Source: Myxococcus landrumus (lineage in GTDB: Bacteria; Myxococcota; Myxococcia; Myxococcales; Myxococcaceae). From it: 64,000 nucleotides of DNA. The notes under the pieces are model-generated. The model was not told the DNA's origin. It ran no database searches and saw only the letters and a program-made list of their open reading frames with translations. Made by a program: the position numbers and the translations under genes. The stretch is from the NCBI RefSeq assembly GCF_017301635.1, contig NZ_CP071091.1:8610501-8674500 (forward strand), given 5' to 3'. Below are positions 27,758 through 37,158 of this stretch, one piece after another; position 1 is the stretch's first letter, and each line of letters begins with the position of its first letter.

Positions 27758-28770
27758 GACGCGGCCCCGTGAATGAGCGCCGAGAGCTTCCTCGCCGCCG
27801 CCCCCGAGTCGATGGCGCGCTCCGCCTTCTTCACGCCATCACGCAGGTCCGGCGACTGGCCCACCACCACGAGCGCCGCCGCTGCGTTGAGCAGCACCGC
27901 CGTGCGCAAGCCAGACCGCTCTCCCTCGAGCAGCGAACGCAGCCGCTTCGCGTTCTCCTCCGCGTCGCCACCGGCGATGTCCTCGCGAGACACCACCTCC
28001 AGCCCCGCGTCCTCGGGCCTCACCGTGAACGTGTGCACCGTGCCGTCGGCACGAAGCTCCGCCACCTGCGTCGGCGCACAGGGCGAGACTTCATCCAGCC
28101 CGTCGTGCCCATGCACCACCCACGCGCGGCGGCTGCCCAGCCTCCCCAGCACTCGCGCCGTCTGCTCCACCCGGGTCCCATCGAAGGTCCCCAGGAGCTG
28201 ATAGCGCGCGCCCGCCGGGTTCGTCAGCGGACCCAGCAGGTTGAACATGCTGTGAAAGCCCATGTCCCGCCGCGCCTGCGCCACGTGCTTCATGGCGCTG
28301 TGATGCGAAGGCGCGAAGAGAAAGCCCACCCCGTGCTCGTCGATGTCCAACGCGACGCGCTCGTGCGGACGCTCCATGGCGACACCCAGCGCGGCCAACA
28401 CGTCCGCGCTGCCACACCGGCTGGAGACGGCCCGGTTGCCATGCTTGGCCACCGTCACCCCCGCCCCGGCGGCCACGAAGGCCACCGCGGTGGAGATGTT
28501 GAAGGTGTGCGCCCCATCACCCCCCGTACCGCAGGTGTCGAGCACCACCTCCGCACGAGGGGAGAGCTTCGCCGCGCAGGCCCGCATGGCCTCCGCCGCG
28601 CCGAGGATTTCGTCCTCGGTCTCTCCCTTCATCTTGAGCGCCGTCGCCAGCGCCCCCACTTGAGCAGGCGAAGCCTCTCCCGCGAGCATCAGGCCCATGA
28701 TGCGGGCCATCTCCTCGCGGGTGAGGTCGCGCCGGCTTACCACCTTGCCCAGCGCTTCCTTGAGGGTCAT
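27754..28770 (-). CDS. trpD: anthranilate phosphoribosyltransferase
   Basis: A 338-residue protein with the PRPP-binding motif 'DTCGTGGDGAHTFNIST' and the anthranilate/metal site 'VTVAKHGNRAVSSRCGSADVL'; 'FAPSHHSAMKHVAQARRDMG' and 'FNLLGPLTNPAG' are also diagnostic. It adds phosphoribose to anthranilate. It starts 3 bases past the aroF stop and overlaps trpC by 4 bases. Confidence 0.96.
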   Translation of the reverse strand: MTLKEALGKVVSRRDLTREEMARIMGLMLAGEASPAQVGALATALKMKGETEDEILGAAEAMRACAAKLSPRAEVVLDTCGTGGDGAHTFNISTAVAFVAAGAGVTVAKHGNRAVSSRCGSADVLAALGVAMERPHERVALDIDEHGVGFLFAPSHHSAMKHVAQARRDMGFHSMFNLLGPLTNPAGARYQLLGTFDGTRVEQTARVLGRLGSRRAWVVHGHDGLDEVSPCAPTQVAELRADGTVHTFTVRPEDAGLEVVSREDIAGGDAEENAKRLRSLLEGERSGLRTAVLLNAAAALVVVGQSPDLRDGVKKAERAIDSGAAARKLSALIHGAAS

Positions 28771-28773
28771 CGC

Positions 28774-29799
28774 CTAGCCCAGTTGCACGACTTCGCGGCC
28801 CATGGCTCGCGCAATCGCCCGCACCTCGTGCATGGACTTGTCGAACTCGGAGAAGTCCAACGACTGGGCTCCATCCGACTTCGCGCGCGGCGGATCCGGG
28901 TGCACCTCGACGATGATGCCGTCGGCCCCCACCGCCACCGCCGCCCTCATCATCGCCGGCACCGCCTTGCGCACGCCGATGCCGTGCGACGGGTCCACGA
29001 AGACGGGCAGGTGCGACAGCGCCTTGAGCATGGGCACCGCGTTCAGGTCCAGCGTGTTGCGCGTCATCGTCTCGAACGTGCGGATGCCGCGCTCGCAGAG
29101 GATGACCTGGGTGTTGCCTCGGGCGACGATGTACTCGGCCGCCATCAGCAGCTCCTTGATGGTGGCGCTCATGCCTCGCTTGAGGAGCACGGGCTTGCGA
29201 CGCTCGCCCACCGCCTCCAGCAGGCTGAAGTTCTGCATGTTGCGCGCGCCAATCTGGAGGATGTCCGTGGACTCGGCCACCGCGTCCAACGTCGCGGTGT
29301 CCTTCACCTCGGTGGTGACGAGCAGGCCCGTCTCCTTGCGCGCCTCGGCGAGCAGCGCCAGGCCGTCGCCCTTGAGGCCCTGGAACTCGTAGGGGCTGGT
29401 GCGCGGCTTGAACGCGCCGCCCCGCAACATGGTGGCGCCCGACTTCTTCACCGCGTGCGCGGTGGAGAGAATCTGCTCACGCGACTCCACCGAACACGGA
29501 CCCGCGATGACGTGGAAGGCCGCGCCGCCGATGGTGAGGTCGCCCACGCGCAGTTGCGTGTCGTCCGGCTTCACCTCGCGGCTGACCAGCTTGAACGGCT
29601 GCGAGACGGCGACTGCGTCCGCGACACCGGGCAGCACTCGGAAGGGTTCGGGCTCCACCGCACCGGGGTTGCCGGTGATGCCGATGGCCGTGCGAGTGCC
29701 TCCTGGAATCGCGTGCGGTTGCCAACCACGACGGCGGATCTCGTCGTTCACACGCTCGATGTCCTGGGCCGTCGCGTCTGGTCGCATCACGATCAACAT
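28774..29799 (-). CDS. aroF: DAHP synthase, type I beta, with N-terminal ferredoxin-like regulatory domain
   Basis: A 341-residue enzyme starting MLIVMRPDATAQDIERVNDE. Residues 1-70 are the ferredoxin-like (ACT-like) domain that confers feedback control in Thermotoga-type DAHP synthases. The TIM barrel follows with 'HVIAGPCSVESREQ', 'RGGAFKPRTSPYEFQG', 'QIGARNMQNF' and 'FVDPSHGIG' (metal and PEP sites). It makes the first shikimate-pathway intermediate and heads the trpDCFBA operon, tying precursor supply to tryptophan production. The upstream 190 bases show no Trp-rich leader; a short palindrome CCGGG-CAA-CCCGG lies at 29914-29926. Confidence 0.95.
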   Translation of the reverse strand: MLIVMRPDATAQDIERVNDEIRRRGWQPHAIPGGTRTAIGITGNPGAVEPEPFRVLPGVADAVAVSQPFKLVSREVKPDDTQLRVGDLTIGGAAFHVIAGPCSVESREQILSTAHAVKKSGATMLRGGAFKPRTSPYEFQGLKGDGLALLAEARKETGLLVTTEVKDTATLDAVAESTDILQIGARNMQNFSLLEAVGERRKPVLLKRGMSATIKELLMAAEYIVARGNTQVILCERGIRTFETMTRNTLDLNAVPMLKALSHLPVFVDPSHGIGVRKAVPAMMRAAVAVGADGIIVEVHPDPPRAKSDGAQSLDFSEFDKSMHEVRAIARAMGREVVQLG

Positions 29800-29990
29800 G
29801 GGGATACCCGCTCTCTCTCCGCGAATTGGCGCCGGGAAGCCCAGCGCCTCAAGGGTCCGAGGTGTCGAACCCTGCCTCCCAGTTCTGCACAAGTGTTTGT
29901 TCCCGGGCAACCCGGACGACAGTGCCACTTGCGGCTCGTGCGCCAGCCGGCTCAGCATGGAGGGGGGCCAGCGTGGATGTGGGAGAGCAC

Positions 29991-31241
29991 GTGTCGAACC
30001 CGGACGTCATCGTCGTGGGCGCGGGAATCTCGGGGTTGGCGTGCGCACGGGCGCTCGTGCAATCCCGCTTGAAAGTAATGCTCCTGGAAGCCGGGGATGA
30101 GCCCGGAGGCCGTGTCCGCACGGATGTGCACGAAGAGGGCTTCCGCCTGGACCGAGGCTTCCAGGTGTACCTCACGGCCTATCCCGAGGGGCGGCAGGTC
30201 CTCGACCTGGAGCCCCTGCGGATTCAGCGGTTTCTTCCGGGCGCGAAGGTGTGGCGGGACGGGCGGCTGCGGACGGTGGTGGACCCGCTCCGTCAGCCGG
30301 TGACGGCGCTGTCACACTTGTTGGGCTCGGTGGGAACGTTTGGGGACAAACTCAGGGTGCTGGAGCTGCGGCAGCTCGCGCGCTCCGGCGAAGACGAAGA
30401 TGTCTGGCTGCGTCCCCAGCGCACCGCGCGGCGCTACCTGGACGAGCTGGGCTTCACGGAGGAGATGCTGGACGGGTTCCTGCGGCCCTTCCTGTCCGGC
30501 GTCTTCCTGGACGCCTCGCTGACGACGTCCAGCCGGTTCCTTGAGTTTGTCATTCGCATGTTCGCCTCCGGGGACGCGGGTGTGCCGGAGCGGGGCATGG
30601 GGGCCATTCCCGAGCAGCTCGCGGCGAAGCTCCCCTCGGGTGTCCTGCGCCGCAAGGTCCCCGTGCTCGAGGTGTGGGGGCATCGCGTGCGGTTGGAGGG
30701 CGGAGAGCGCGTGGAGGCGAAGGCGGTGGTGGTGGCCACGGACCCGCTGGCCGCGGCGAGGCTCCTGCCCGGCATGCCCGCGCCTCGGATGAACGCGGTG
30801 ACGTGTCTGTATTTCGCCGCGCCCGAGCCGCCCGAGGAGGGGCCGTGGCTCCTGCTCAATGGCGAGGGGCGCGGTGTGGTGAACAGCGTGGCGGTGATGA
30901 GCGAAGTGTCCGCGGCTTATGCGCCGGCGGGCCAGTCCCTCATCTCGGTGTCCGTGCCAGGCGTGTCCACGGATGAGGCGGGGCTGCGCGCGCGCGTCCT
31001 CGATGAACTGACGGCGTGGTTCGGCGCGAGGGTGGGGGAGTGGCGGCACCTGCGGACGTATTCGCTGCCCTTCGCGCTGCCATCACAGACGGTGGAGGCG
31101 CTGGAGCCGCCCCATCGTCCGGTGCGCCTGTCTCCTGGGCTGTACGTCTGTGGCGACCACCGAGACAACGCGTCCATTCACGGTGCGCTCGTCTCCGGGA
31201 GGCGCGCGGCCGAGGCGGTGCTCCTCGACCTGGGCCTGTGA
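29991..31241 (+). CDS. FAD-dependent amine oxidase / protoporphyrinogen oxidase-like protein
   Basis: A 416-residue flavoprotein with the dinucleotide fold at its start ('PDVIVVGAGISGLACARALV' and 'VMLLEAGDEPGGRVRTD', the GxGxxG and E...GGR signatures). The C-terminus has the second FAD motif 'GLYVCGDHRDNASIHGALVSGRRAAEAV'. It matches the NAD(P)-binding FAD oxidoreductase group near amine oxidases, protoporphyrinogen oxidase and carotenoid desaturases. The substrate cannot be assigned. The start is taken as GTG 29991 with GGGAG upstream; GTG 29973 after AGGGGGG is also possible. It is divergent from aroF. Confidence 0.8.
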   Translation: MSNPDVIVVGAGISGLACARALVQSRLKVMLLEAGDEPGGRVRTDVHEEGFRLDRGFQVYLTAYPEGRQVLDLEPLRIQRFLPGAKVWRDGRLRTVVDPLRQPVTALSHLLGSVGTFGDKLRVLELRQLARSGEDEDVWLRPQRTARRYLDELGFTEEMLDGFLRPFLSGVFLDASLTTSSRFLEFVIRMFASGDAGVPERGMGAIPEQLAAKLPSGVLRRKVPVLEVWGHRVRLEGGERVEAKAVVVATDPLAAARLLPGMPAPRMNAVTCLYFAAPEPPEEGPWLLLNGEGRGVVNSVAVMSEVSAAYAPAGQSLISVSVPGVSTDEAGLRARVLDELTAWFGARVGEWRHLRTYSLPFALPSQTVEALEPPHRPVRLSPGLYVCGDHRDNASIHGALVSGRRAAEAVLLDLGL

Positions 31242-31298
31242 CCGCGGAGCACCGCGCGAGGTTGAGTCCACGCGGTGCCGGGCCGTCACGGCCGCGTC

Positions 31299-32243
31299 TC
31301 AGCGAGCGCGGCCCTTGCCCTTGCGCTTCGTGGCGCCCTTCGCCGACTTCGCCTTGGCGGCGGAACCGCGCGCGCCCTTGCTCGACGTGGAGCGCTTGGC
31401 GCTGACCGTCGCGCCGCTGCGCTTGCGGCTGATGGCGCCACCGGCGCGCTTGCTCTTCGCCTTGGGACTGCGGCGCTTGGTGGCCTCGGCCTCCAGCTCC
31501 GCGCGAGGCTCCCGCGCGCCCCGCTTGCTCTTCGCCTGGGCTCCACCACTTCCGGCGGCCCGCTTGCCACGCGCCTGCTTGCGACGCCCCGTCTTGCGCG
31601 CGCGCGGCTCGGAGGCCTCCGTCCGCGTGTCCTCGCTGACGAGGACCTGGCTCACCACCTCCACGGGAGGCGGAGCCACGGGGGCCTCGACGATGGGAGC
31701 CGGCGGTGTCTCTTTCGGTACCGGGACCACGGCCACCGCGCGAGCGCGCGTCACCGTCCGCTTCGGGCCCATTCGACGGACCTTCGCGGCGGGCGCGCCC
31801 AGGATGTCCTCCTCCGCGCTGGCCTCCTCCGCCCACTGGAAGGGGAAGTCCGCGCCCGTGCGCGGTCCCGAGCCCAGCAGCAGCGGAGCGGCGAGCGCAT
31901 CCGCGCCGGACGCGACGGCGGCCATCGCGGTGACCAGGCTGAGCGTGTTGGGGGCCGCGCCACCCAGCGGATACAGCGCCACCGAGCCCATGTCGTTCCA
32001 ACCCACGACGAGATATCGGAACGCGTCGGGATGGCGCGCGCGCAGCGTGCTCATCACCAGGACGAAGGAATTGAAGCCCCCATCATCGAAGCGCACCAGC
32101 CATTGATTGCCGAGGGGTTGTCGGACTCGACGGTGGGGCTTGCTGAGCTCGGCTCGGACCACCCCCTGGATGGCTGCACGCACCAAGGGGGCTGCCGTCG
32201 GAAGGATGTCGCAAGTGAAGACCGCGAAGGAGGTCTGGGGCAT
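31299..32243 (-). CDS. protein with histone-H1-like basic C-terminal tail
   Basis: A 314-residue protein. Residues 1-115 form a compact domain with 'TSFAVFTCDILPTAAPLVRA', 'WLVRFDDGGFNSFVLVMSTL' and 'YLVVGWNDMGSVALYPLGG', which I do not recognise. From about residue 190 the sequence is Pro/Val-rich and from 220 almost wholly Lys/Arg/Ala/Ser (KRRSPKAKSKRAGG, KAKSAKGATKRKGKGRAR), like linker histone H1 tails. The tail suggests nucleic-acid or polyanion binding (inference). Start ATG 32243 is preferred over GTG 32264. Confidence 0.7.
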   Translation of the reverse strand: MPQTSFAVFTCDILPTAAPLVRAAIQGVVRAELSKPHRRVRQPLGNQWLVRFDDGGFNSFVLVMSTLRARHPDAFRYLVVGWNDMGSVALYPLGGAAPNTLSLVTAMAAVASGADALAAPLLLGSGPRTGADFPFQWAEEASAEEDILGAPAAKVRRMGPKRTVTRARAVAVVPVPKETPPAPIVEAPVAPPPVEVVSQVLVSEDTRTEASEPRARKTGRRKQARGKRAAGSGGAQAKSKRGAREPRAELEAEATKRRSPKAKSKRAGGAISRKRSGATVSAKRSTSSKGARGSAAKAKSAKGATKRKGKGRAR

Positions 32244-32315
32244 CCGGCCATCATTCCCTATCACTCACAAGGCTGTCTAATCGCGGACCGAGGATTTGCG
32301 AGAAAGGTCACTTAG

Positions 32316-32343
32316 CCTCCACCCCGACGCGGCGGGGTGGAGG
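32316..32343 (-). terminator. htpG terminator hairpin
   Basis: A perfect 11-bp inverted repeat (CCTCCACCCCG / CGGGGTGGAGG, 6-base loop) lies 20 bases beyond the htpG stop. On the minus strand it is followed by CTAAGTGACCTTT. Confidence 0.75.
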
Positions 32344-32362
32344 TCTCGAGGCCCGCGGGCTC

Positions 32363-34309
32363 TCAGCTCGTGGGTTGTGCGGAGGACCCGGGCGCGTTCG
32401 CGGCCATCCCCGCCACCTGCGTCAGCAGCGTCGTCAGCCGACGCGCGAAGCGGTTCGGGTCGGAGATGGTGCTGCCCTCGGTGAGCAGCGCCTGGTCGTG
32501 CAGCAGCTCAATCCACTCGGCCACCTGCGCCTGGACCGGGTCCTTCTCGTGGAGCGCCTTGAGGTGCTCGATGACCGGGTGCTTGGGATTGACCTCCAGG
32601 ATGCGCTTGACGCGCGGCATGCCCTTGCCCCGCTGCTGGAGCAACCGCTCCAGGTACGCGGGAGAGCCGCCCTCCGGAACGACGAGGCACACCGGCGAGT
32701 CCGTGAGCCGGTCCGTCACGCGAACCTCGCGCACGGAGTCCTGGAGCACGTCCTTCATCCTCGACGTGAGCCCCTTGAGTCCCTCCGCGCTCTGCTCCTG
32801 CTCCTTCTTCTGCTCCTCCGTGGCCTGGAGCTTCAGGTCCGCCTGGAGCGCGGACACCAGGGGCTTGCCCTGGAACTCACGCAGGCCCTGCGCGGCCCAC
32901 TCGTCCACCGGGTCCGTCATGAAGAGGACCTCGTAGCCCCGCTGCTTCAGCGTCTCCAGGTGCGGGCTGTCCTCCACCGCCTTCCGGGACTCGCCGTACA
33001 TGTAATAGAGCGCCTCCTGGCCCTCCTTCATGCGCGACACGTAGTCGGCGAGCGACGTGAGCCCCTCTTCGCGAGAGCTCTCGTAGCGCAACAGGCCGCC
33101 CAGCTTGTCCTTGTGCTCGGCCTCGGTGGCGAGACCCTCCTTGAGCACCGTGCCAAACGACTTCCAGAACTCCTTGTAGTCCTCCGGCTTGTCCTTGGAC
33201 ATCTTCTCCAGGAGGTCCAGGGACTTCTTCACCACGTGCTTGCGGATGGCGCGCACCACCTGCGAGTCCTGGAGCAGCTCGCGCGAGACGTTGAGCGGCA
33301 GGTCATCCGAGTCGATGACGCCGCGCACGAAGCGCAGCCACTGCGGCACCAATTCCTCGCAGCGGTCCATGATGAACACGCGCTTGACGAACAGGCGCAC
33401 CCCGCGCTGCTGCTGCGCGTTCAAGTCGAACGGCGGGTGCTTGGGCACGAAGAGCAGGCCGGTGAACTGCTGGTGGCCGTCCGCCTTGAAGTGCGTCCAC
33501 GCCAGGGGCGCGTCCCAGTCGTGCGTCAGGTGCTTGTAGAACTCCTGGTACTGCTCGTCGGTAATCTCCGACTTGGAGCGCTGCCACAGCGCGCTGGCCT
33601 TGTTCACCACCTCCAGCGCGGTCTCCGTCTTCGCGTCGTCCCCGGTTCCAGTGGTCTTCTTCACCTGGAGCTTGATGGGGTGGCCGACGTAGTCGGAGTA
33701 CTGCGTAATCAGCGAGCGCAGCCGCCACTCATCCAGGAACTCCTTCTGGTCCTCCTTCACGTGGAGGATGACGGAGGTGCCTCGGGTGGCGCGCTCGGCG
33801 GGCTCCACGGTGAAGGTGCCGTGCGCCTCCGAGGTCCACTTCCAAGCGGTGGTGTCCTTGCCCGCCGCGCGGCTGACCACTTCCACCCGGTCCGCGACGA
33901 GGTATGCGCTGTAGAAGCCCACGCCGAACTGGCCGATGAGCTGCATGTCCTTCTGCCCGCGCTGGGTCATGGCCTGGATGAACTCGCGCGAGCCGGAGTG
34001 GGCGATGGTGCCCAGGTTCTTCACCAGCTCGTCGTGCGACATGCCGATGCCGCTGTCCTCGATGGTGAGCGTGTTCTTCTCGGCATCGGGGATGATGCGC
34101 AGCTCCAGCTCCGGGGCGTCCGCGAGCAGCTCGGGCTCCGTAATCGCCCGGAAGCGGAGCTTGTCCAACGCGTCTGACGCGTTGGACACCAGCTCCCTCA
34201 GGAAGATCTCCTTGTGGCTGTAGAGCGAGTTGATGACCAGGCTCAGGAGCTGGTTGATCTCTGCCTGGAAGGCATGGGTTTCCCTCTGGGGGGCGGCTTC
34301 GACGGTCAT
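32363..34309 (-). CDS. htpG: molecular chaperone HtpG (Hsp90)
   Basis: A 648-residue Hsp90. The N-terminal ATPase is complete: '[17 protein letters not shown]' (catalytic Glu and Asn), '[24 protein letters not shown]' and '[17 protein letters not shown]'. The middle domain has '[38 protein letters not shown]' spread over about residues 330-370. It is an ATP-dependent cytoplasmic chaperone. The gene appears monocistronic: it has its own terminator and a 92-base upstream gap with a possible promoter. Confidence 0.97.
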
Positions 34310-34354
34310 GGGTATTCAGGCCTCCGGCGCCCGGGTGGGCGCAAGCGTCGTCTC

Positions 34355-34382
34355 CCCATAACCATGCCAGAGGGCTTGTCGA
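34355..34382 (-). promoter_or_regulatory. possible htpG promoter
   Basis: On the minus strand TCGACA (34382-34377) and TATGGG (34360-34355) are separated by 16 bases, about 45 bases upstream of the htpG start. It resembles a vegetative promoter; no CIRCE element is visible. Confidence 0.3.
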
Positions 34383-34401
34383 GAACGTTCCCGCGTTCGG
34401 G

Positions 34402-35193
34402 TTACAGGGGAGGGTAGATGGGCGGGTAGTTCTGGCCGAAGTGGCTGTCCCAGTACGTCTGGCCGCCCACCTGGTAGCGGATGAAGTAGCGAGGCGTCCC
34501 GGACCCGGGAGGGATGCGGGCCTGCCAGCGCTCCACGTTCTGCGCGTTGGGGCTGGCGACGGAGGCGTACCCCACGGAGTAGCTGGGCAGGAAGGACGCG
34601 GCGACCTCGTGCGACGTCGCCCAGTCATCCGTGCTGTAGACGACAGTGACGCTCTTCGCGTAGGCGAGGTTCTTCACGTCGACGCCGATGTCCACGTCGC
34701 CGTTGGACTGCCAGACGCTGCTCGCCACCAGCACGTTCACCCGGGGCAGGAGCGGCCCGTCCGCGCGGCCCAGGTGGTAGTTGGCGCCCGCGTTGTTGTC
34801 CCAATACGTCTGTCCATTCACCGTGAGCTTCGCGACGAACTCCAAGTCGCGCGTCGGCTGCGGAGACGTGCCCCAGCTCTGGTACTGCCGCGTCACCTTC
34901 CACAGCTCCTGGCCCGGGCCCGCGCCGCCCTCGTAGCTGGCGGACAAGTCCTGCCACGACCCATCCGGCTGCTTGTCATGGATGGCGACCTGCTTCTCGT
35001 AGGCCAGGTTCTTCACCACCAGCAGGTAGGTGACGTCCTGCCACGTGTGGCCCCGGTAGCTGGCCACCGTGCTCACCGCCTTGAGCAGCCGCACCTCGTC
35101 CGCGGCGAGCGCGGAGGTGGAGGTCAGCACCGCGGTCCATGCCACCAGCAGCACACTCCATCGGACTGGAGTACCGGTTCGCTTCGTCGTCAT
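34402..35193 (-). CDS. secreted protein with two CBM21-type carbohydrate-binding modules
   Basis: A 263-residue protein from ATG 35193 (GGGGGG upstream), with a signal peptide ending ALAADE. The mature part is a tandem duplication of a CBM21-like beta-sandwich: 'VKNLAYEKQVAIHDKQPDGSW...YWDNNAGANYH' and 'VKNLAYAKSVTVVYSTDDWATS...YWDSHFGQNYP'. The NLAYEK and YWDNN-G-NY motifs are the starch/glycogen-binding signatures of CBM21 in fungal glucoamylases and PP1 regulatory subunits. No catalytic domain is attached. It probably binds alpha-glucan outside the cell; the partner enzyme is not nearby. Confidence 0.75.
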   Translation of the reverse strand: MTTKRTGTPVRWSVLLVAWTAVLTSTSALAADEVRLLKAVSTVASYRGHTWQDVTYLLVVKNLAYEKQVAIHDKQPDGSWQDLSASYEGGAGPGQELWKVTRQYQSWGTSPQPTRDLEFVAKLTVNGQTYWDNNAGANYHLGRADGPLLPRVNVLVASSVWQSNGDVDIGVDVKNLAYAKSVTVVYSTDDWATSHEVAASFLPSYSVGYASVASPNAQNVERWQARIPPGSGTPRYFIRYQVGGQTYWDSHFGQNYPPIYPPL

Positions 35194-35377
35194 GCGTTGC
35201 CCCCCGCGTGCCCTGGAGGAGGGCACCTGAGCCTTCGTTACCCGGGAAATCCCGGCCGACGCATGTTGTCAGCGAGCCTCGCCGCGCGCCGCCAAACCGT
35301 CCCGGTTGGAATGTTCCGATGCCCGCCCGAGCACGGGCGCGCTGGGAGGACGCGCGGGGTTGGAGTAGGGAGGGGGC

Positions 35378-37087
35378 ATGAACCGAACCCTCTTCTCCCT
35401 GCTCGGGGCGATGTTGCTGTCCGGCCCCGCCCTCGCCGAGCAGAAAGCCCCCGCCGCCCTGCCCGACGCCGCCGAGCTCCAGCGCCTCACCGCGCGCTTC
35501 GCCCCGGTGGAGTTGAGCGTGGACCTGAAGGCCCTTCCCGACAACGAGCGCCGGGCCCTGGCGCGCATCGTCCAGGCCTCCCAGCTCATGGACGCGCTCT
35601 TCCTGCGCCAGCGCTGGGCGGGGAGCGAGACGGTGCTGCTCGGACTGGTGCGGGATGAGACGCCGCTGGGCCGCGCGCGGCTGCACGCGTTCGTCCTGGA
35701 CAAGGGCCCGTGGAACAGCCTCGACGAGGGGCGTCCGTTCCTGCCCGGCGTGCCCGCGAAGCCAGAGGCCGGCAACTTCTATCCGGCTGGCGCCACCAAG
35801 GCGGAGGTGGAGTCGTGGGTGAAGTCGCTGCCCGAGGCGCAGGCGAAGGAGGCCACCGGCTTCTACACGACCATCCGCCGGGGCACCGACGGCAAGTTCA
35901 TCTCCGTGCCGTACAGCGTGGAGTACCAGGGGGAGCTGGCGCAGGCCGCCGCGCTCTTCCGCGAGGCGGCGAACCTCACGAAGCAGCCCACGCTCAAGGC
36001 GTTCCTCAGCGCGCGCGCGGACGCGTTCCTGTCCAACGACTACTACGCCAGCGAGGTGGCGTGGATGAAGCTGGACGCCAGCATCGAGCCCACCGTCGGC
36101 CCCTATGAGGTCTACGAGGACGGCTGGTTCAACTACAAGGCCGCCTTCGAGGCCTTCGTGGGCCTTCGCGACGACGCGGAGACGACGAAGCTGGCGAAGT
36201 TCAGCGACCACCTCCAGGACCTGGAGAACAACCTCCCCATCGACCCGAAGATGCGCAGCGCGAAGCTGGGCGCGCTGGCCCCCATCCGAGTCGTCAACAG
36301 CCTGTTCTCCTCGGGCGACGCGAACCGCGGCGTGCAGACGGCGGCCTACAACCTGCCCAACGACGAGCGCGTCACGGAGGCCATGGGCTCCAAGCGCGTC
36401 ATGCTGAAGAACGTGCAGGAGGCCAAGTTCCAGCGCGTGCTGCTGCCCATCGCCAAGGTGGCGCTGACGGCGAAGGACCAGCAGGACGTGGCCTTCGACG
36501 CGTTCTTCACGCACATCCTCATGCACGAGCTGATGCACGGCCTGGGGCCGCACAACATCACCGTGGGCGGCAAGGAGACGACGGTGCGTCAGGCCCTCCA
36601 GGTGGCGTCCAGCGCGCTCGAGGAGGCCAAGGCGGACATCTCCGGCCTGTGGGCGCTGCAGCGGCTGATGGACACCGGCGTCATCGACAAGTCCATGGCG
36701 CGCACCATGTACACGACGTTCCTGGCCTCCTCATTCCGCTCCATCCGCTTCGGCATCGACGAGGCGCACGGCAAGGGCGTGGCGCTGCAGCTGAACCACT
36801 TCCTGGACACGGGCGCGGTGAAGGTCAACGCGGACGGCACCTTCTCCGTGGTGCCGGAGAAGATGCAGCAGTCCGTCACCTCGCTGACGAAGCAGTTGAT
36901 GGAGATTCAGGGGAAGGGTGACCGCAAGGCCGCCGAGGCCCTCTTGGCGAAGATGGGCGTGGTCCGGCCTCCGGTGCGCAAGGTGCTCGAGCGCCTCAAG
37001 GACGTGCCGGTGGACATCGAGCCGCACTACGTCACCGCGGAGGAGCTCGTCCGCGAGGCCACCGTGTCCTCGGGCGGGCGCAAGTAG
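35378..37087 (+). CDS. exported DPP III-like (M49-related) zinc metallopeptidase
   Basis: A 569-residue protein with a signal peptide (MNRTLFSLLGAMLLSGPALA). The zinc site is 'HELMHGLGPHN' (His383, Glu384, His387) with the second-sphere/third-ligand motif 'LEEAKADISGLWAL' (Glu415-Asp420). This HExxH version, followed by GLGPHN, is the one seen in plant Nudix-hydrolase-3 C-termini and bacterial 'dipeptidyl-peptidase 3 family' proteins, whereas animal DPP III has HELLGH. It should be a periplasmic or secreted aminopeptidase-like enzyme; the actual substrate is unknown. No Nudix domain is present. Confidence 0.75.
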   Translation: MNRTLFSLLGAMLLSGPALAEQKAPAALPDAAELQRLTARFAPVELSVDLKALPDNERRALARIVQASQLMDALFLRQRWAGSETVLLGLVRDETPLGRARLHAFVLDKGPWNSLDEGRPFLPGVPAKPEAGNFYPAGATKAEVESWVKSLPEAQAKEATGFYTTIRRGTDGKFISVPYSVEYQGELAQAAALFREAANLTKQPTLKAFLSARADAFLSNDYYASEVAWMKLDASIEPTVGPYEVYEDGWFNYKAAFEAFVGLRDDAETTKLAKFSDHLQDLENNLPIDPKMRSAKLGALAPIRVVNSLFSSGDANRGVQTAAYNLPNDERVTEAMGSKRVMLKNVQEAKFQRVLLPIAKVALTAKDQQDVAFDAFFTHILMHELMHGLGPHNITVGGKETTVRQALQVASSALEEAKADISGLWALQRLMDTGVIDKSMARTMYTTFLASSFRSIRFGIDEAHGKGVALQLNHFLDTGAVKVNADGTFSVVPEKMQQSVTSLTKQLMEIQGKGDRKAAEALLAKMGVVRPPVRKVLERLKDVPVDIEPHYVTAEELVREATVSSGGRK

Positions 37088-37158
37088 CCCACGCCACGTC
37101 CGCCAGTCCGCCCCCGCGTCAGGGAAGGCTTCCCGTGCGCGGCGGGCGGGGCGGTAGC

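Noticed and set aside
29914..29926. Palindrome upstream of aroF as a trp attenuator
   Set aside because: There is no Trp-rich leader peptide, no alternative pairing and no T-run; it is too short to be an attenuator.
35378..37087. Nudix hydrolase annotation suggested by similarity to plant NUDT3
   Set aside because: The similarity is to the peptidase-like C-terminal part only; no Nudix box (GX5EX7REUXEEXGU) is present.
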